From Halobacteriovoraceae bacterium (GTDB lineage: Bacteria; Bdellovibrionota; Bacteriovoracia; Bacteriovoracales; Bacteriovoracaceae), in NCBI GenBank assembly GCA_018663815.1, contig JABJPQ010000420.1:1-6278 (forward strand): a stretch of DNA of 6,278 nucleotides, written 5' to 3'. Position numbers and translations under genes: made by a program. Positions 4,007 to 6,278 of the stretch are shown piece by piece. Position 1 is the first letter of the stretch. The number at the start of each line of letters is the position of its first letter. The notes under the pieces were generated by a model, which had not been told where the DNA came from, ran no database searches, and saw only the letters and a list, made by a program, of their open reading frames with translations.

Positions 4007-6278
4007 ATGCAAAAAATTAATTATGAGCTTATAGCACCTTTAACAGGAGTTTTATTGAGTCTGTCAGATGTTCCTGATCCTGTCTTCTCCGAGAAGATGG
4101 TTGGTGATGGCTATGCTATCGATCCAATGTCTAATCAGCTTTTATCACCTGTAAAGGGGAAGGTTATTCAGATTCCACAAACCTGCCATGCAATAACGAT
4201 TGAAAGTGATTCAGGTGAACAAATTTTAATGCATATTGGGATTGATACCGTCAATTTACAGGGTAAAGGTTTTGAAGCATGCGTTAAAGAAGGGGATATT
4301 GTTAATGTAGGTTCAGTGCTTTTGGAGTTTGATCTCGATTATCTTGCTTTGCATGCAAAAAGTTTAATTACACCAGTTTTAATTTTAAATAATGAGGGGA
4401 TATCAATTCAAAGTGAATTTGAGCTGGGAGAGATTATTTCTCCGGCTGATAAATTATTTAGCTACAGCAGTGAAAGAACGACCTCACTAAAAAAAGACTT
4501 AGATCAGTATGATGAAGTTATGGGTGAATTTATTGTCATGCAAAATAAAACGGGGCTTCACGCAAGACCTAGTGCTAAAATTGTAACTTTAGCTAAACAA
4601 TATAACTCTGAAGTTTATTTGGTTAAAAATAATAAGAAGGCTAATGCTAAGAGTTTAGTGGCCCTGATTGGATCAGAAATACTGTATGGGGATAAAGTCC
4701 AAATTAGTGCCATAGGTTCAGATGCTCAATTAGCAGTAGAGACTTTAAGTGCCTTAATTAAAAATGATATCTGTGAAGCCGAACATTCAGCTCCTAAGGT
4801 TGAAGGTAGCTTAAAAAAAGAAGTAAGAAATATTGAAAATGTTTTTAGTGGAACCTGTGCAAGTAATGGTTTGGCCGTTGGAAAAGTTTTCCAACTGGAT
4901 AAAAAAAACATTGAAGTTAAATATATAGACTCAGAGCCTGAGTGTGAAAAAAATCTTTTTTTTGATGCTTTGAATTTGGCTAAAAAAGATATAGCTAAAT
5001 TAGAAATGCAGTTTGCAAATCAAAATACACTTAACTCAGATAAAGCAAAGATTTTCTCAGCTCATATTGAAATCTTAGATGATCCAACTTTAGTTGAGTC
5101 GACTTTGGAGAAAATTACCAAGGGGGCAAATGCTGCTTTTGCATGGAGTGAAGCATTTAATAAAGTAGTTACTAGTTTTAAAAACCTCGATAACGATCTC
5201 CTTGCGGGCAGAGCGAATGATATTGAAGATGTTGGAAGAAGAGTTTTAAAGATTTTAATTAAAGATGAAAGCCTAGATGTTAATTTTGCGACTATTCCAG
5301 AAAATAGTATTTTAATTGCTGAAAATTTAACACCTTCAGAAACAGCAAAGTTAGACAAAAATAAAATTAAGGCTTTTGCAACAATCAGAGGTGGAAGTAC
5401 TTCACATGTGGCTATCTTAGCTCGTTCATTAGATATTCCAGCAATTGTTGGAATACATGCAGATATTTTGTCTTTAAGCACAGGAACGGATGTTATTGTC
5501 GATGCTAGCTGTGGTGAAATTAAAATTAATTATACCGAACAAGAGTATCATGCAGCGATCGCTCAAATAATTGCAGAAAATGAGAAAAAAATACTATACG
5601 CAAAAAATGCGCATAAGCCAGCATGTACAACTGATGGAATTCAAATTGAGGTTGCGGCCAATATTGCAAACCTTAATGATGCAAAAAATGCACAATCCAT
5701 GGGGTGTGATGGAGTAGGACTCTTACGCTCGGAATTTTTATTTACCGGAAAAAAACAAGCTCCAAGTATTACTGAGCAAACAAAGGCTTATCAAGACATT
5801 GCAGACGCATTAAAGACAGAAAAGAAAAACCCTCTTGTTATTCGCACACTAGATGTTGGTGGAGATAAGCCTTTAGCTTACTTACCAATTGATGAGGAAG
5901 AAAATCCATTTTTAGGTGAAAGAGGTATACGGGTTTCACTGAATAATAAAGATATCTTTAGAGATCAATTAAAGTCTATCTTAGCGATTAAGCCACTTAC
6001 TAATATCCATATTATGTTTCCAATGGTTTCTGATTTAAATGAGCTGTTGGAGGCAAAACAAATTATAAGTGAACTTGAACAAAAGTTAGGGTTAGAGAAG
6101 GTATCCGTTGGTATTATGGTTGAAGTACCGGCAACGGCACTGATGGCCGAAATATTTGCAAAACATGTCGACTTTTTCTCTATTGGAGCGAATGATCTTA
6201 CTCAGTATGTAACAGCAATTGATCGAGGCCATGTAAAACTAGCGAATATGGCCGATGGATTAAATCCAGGTGTTTTAA
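4007..6278 (+). CDS. PTS multiphosphoryl transfer protein, EIIA(Glc)-HPr-EI fusion (3' end beyond window)
   Basis: There are 757 codons, open at the right edge; the terminal 'taa' is out of frame, the last full codon being TTA after GTT (LNPGVL). One chain carries three PTS modules and would pass phosphate from PEP via EI and HPr to EIIA, then to a Glc/GlcNAc-type EIICB permease. Residues 1-155 are EIIA(Glc)/Crr-like: SPVKGKVI, H61, and LMHIGIDTV with phospho-His H76, the 15-residue His spacing of E. coli Crr (H75/H90). Residues about 172-255 are HPr: TGLHARPSA with phospho-His H185 and R187, and AKSL with S216 at the Ser46 position. Residues about 279 onward are EI: GLAVGKVF, RGGSTSHVAILARSL with phospho-His H467, GVGLLRSEFLF with R574, RTLDVGGDKP with R613, NPFLGERG, IMVEVPA with E706, and FSIGANDLTQY with N729/D730. 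The EI C-terminal segment with the acid/base Cys is outside. The architecture matches Pseudomonas NagF rather than the fructose-type FruB fusion. It is divergent from the glucoamylase, suggesting glucose as substrate. Confidence 0.93.
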   Translation, partial: MQKINYELIAPLTGVLLSLSDVPDPVFSEKMVGDGYAIDPMSNQLLSPVKGKVIQIPQTCHAITIESDSGEQILMHIGIDTVNLQGKGFEACVKEGDIVNVGSVLLEFDLDYLALHAKSLITPVLILNNEGISIQSEFELGEIISPADKLFSYSSERTTSLKKDLDQYDEVMGEFIVMQNKTGLHARPSAKIVTLAKQYNSEVYLVKNNKKANAKSLVALIGSEILYGDKVQISAIGSDAQLAVETLSALIKNDICEAEHSAPKVEGSLKKEVRNIENVFSGTCASNGLAVGKVFQLDKKNIEVKYIDSEPECEKNLFFDALNLAKKDIAKLEMQFANQNTLNSDKAKIFSAHIEILDDPTLVESTLEKITKGANAAFAWSEAFNKVVTSFKNLDNDLLAGRANDIEDVGRRVLKILIKDESLDVNFATIPENSILIAENLTPSETAKLDKNKIKAFATIRGGSTSHVAILARSLDIPAIVGIHADILSLSTGTDVIVDASCGEIKINYTEQEYHAAIAQIIAENEKKILYAKNAHKPACTTDGIQIEVAANIANLNDAKNAQSMGCDGVGLLRSEFLFTGKKQAPSITEQTKAYQDIADALKTEKKNPLVIRTLDVGGDKPLAYLPIDEEENPFLGERGIRVSLNNKDIFRDQLKSILAIKPLTNIHIMFPMVSDLNELLEAKQIISELEQKLGLEKVSVGIMVEVPATALMAEIFAKHVDFFSIGANDLTQYVTAIDRGHVKLANMADGLNPGVL

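Noticed and set aside
5062..5481. Minus-strand open frame of 139 codons inside the EI region
   Set aside because: It is antisense to conserved EI motifs including the phospho-His segment and is a shadow of the real gene. The same holds for 4726-4911, and for the plus-strand frame at 3140-3358 inside the glucoamylase.
6276..6278. Apparent TAA stop at the end of the PTS fusion gene
   Set aside because: The frame from ATG 4007 reads GTT TTA A at the edge, so the taa is out of frame. EI is also still about 80-90 residues short of its usual C-terminus.

Overview
The window is AT-rich, Gram-negative-type DNA. It encodes two secreted proteins, an outer-membrane beta-barrel ending in Phe, and phosphotransferase-system (PTS) proteins. 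The low GC content, the short intergenic gaps and the gene mix (secreted glucoamylase, fused PTS phosphorelay, porin with an orphan binding protein) would fit a marine Bdellovibrionota/Bacteriovoracales-like bacterium or an AT-rich gammaproteobacterium. This assignment is inference; there is no rRNA or other taxonomic marker in the window.

Layout. Positions 1-1955 (minus strand) hold a tight three-gene unit, read right to left: a porin-like outer-membrane protein (GTG start at 1955), a small PstS-like periplasmic binding-domain protein (451-885), and the N-terminal part of a two-TM PAS-domain sensor that runs off the left edge. Positions 2046-2480 (minus) hold a small single-TM protein with a degenerate PilZ-like look, behind its own extended -10 promoter. 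Positions 2547-3863 (minus) hold a complete secreted GH15 glucoamylase with both catalytic glutamates. Positions 3864-4006 are a divergent promoter region. Positions 4007-6278 (plus) hold an EIIA(Glc)-HPr-EI triple-fusion PTS protein that is still open at the right edge. The last bases look like a stop (taa) but are out of frame.

How it fits together. The divergent pair suggests a use-it-as-glucose module: the exported glucoamylase releases glucose from starch, glycogen or maltodextrin, and the fused phosphorelay carries phosphate from PEP to a Glc/GlcNAc-type EIICB permease, which would have to lie outside the window. The left-hand cassette looks like a separate envelope sensing or uptake unit: outer-membrane pore, periplasmic ligand-binding domain, inner-membrane sensor. 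No ABC permease or ATPase accompanies the binding protein, so a role in sensing is as likely as one in transport.

No tRNA, rRNA, CRISPR, IS element or convincing rho-independent terminator was seen. The longest stretch without a gene is the 143-bp divergent promoter region.
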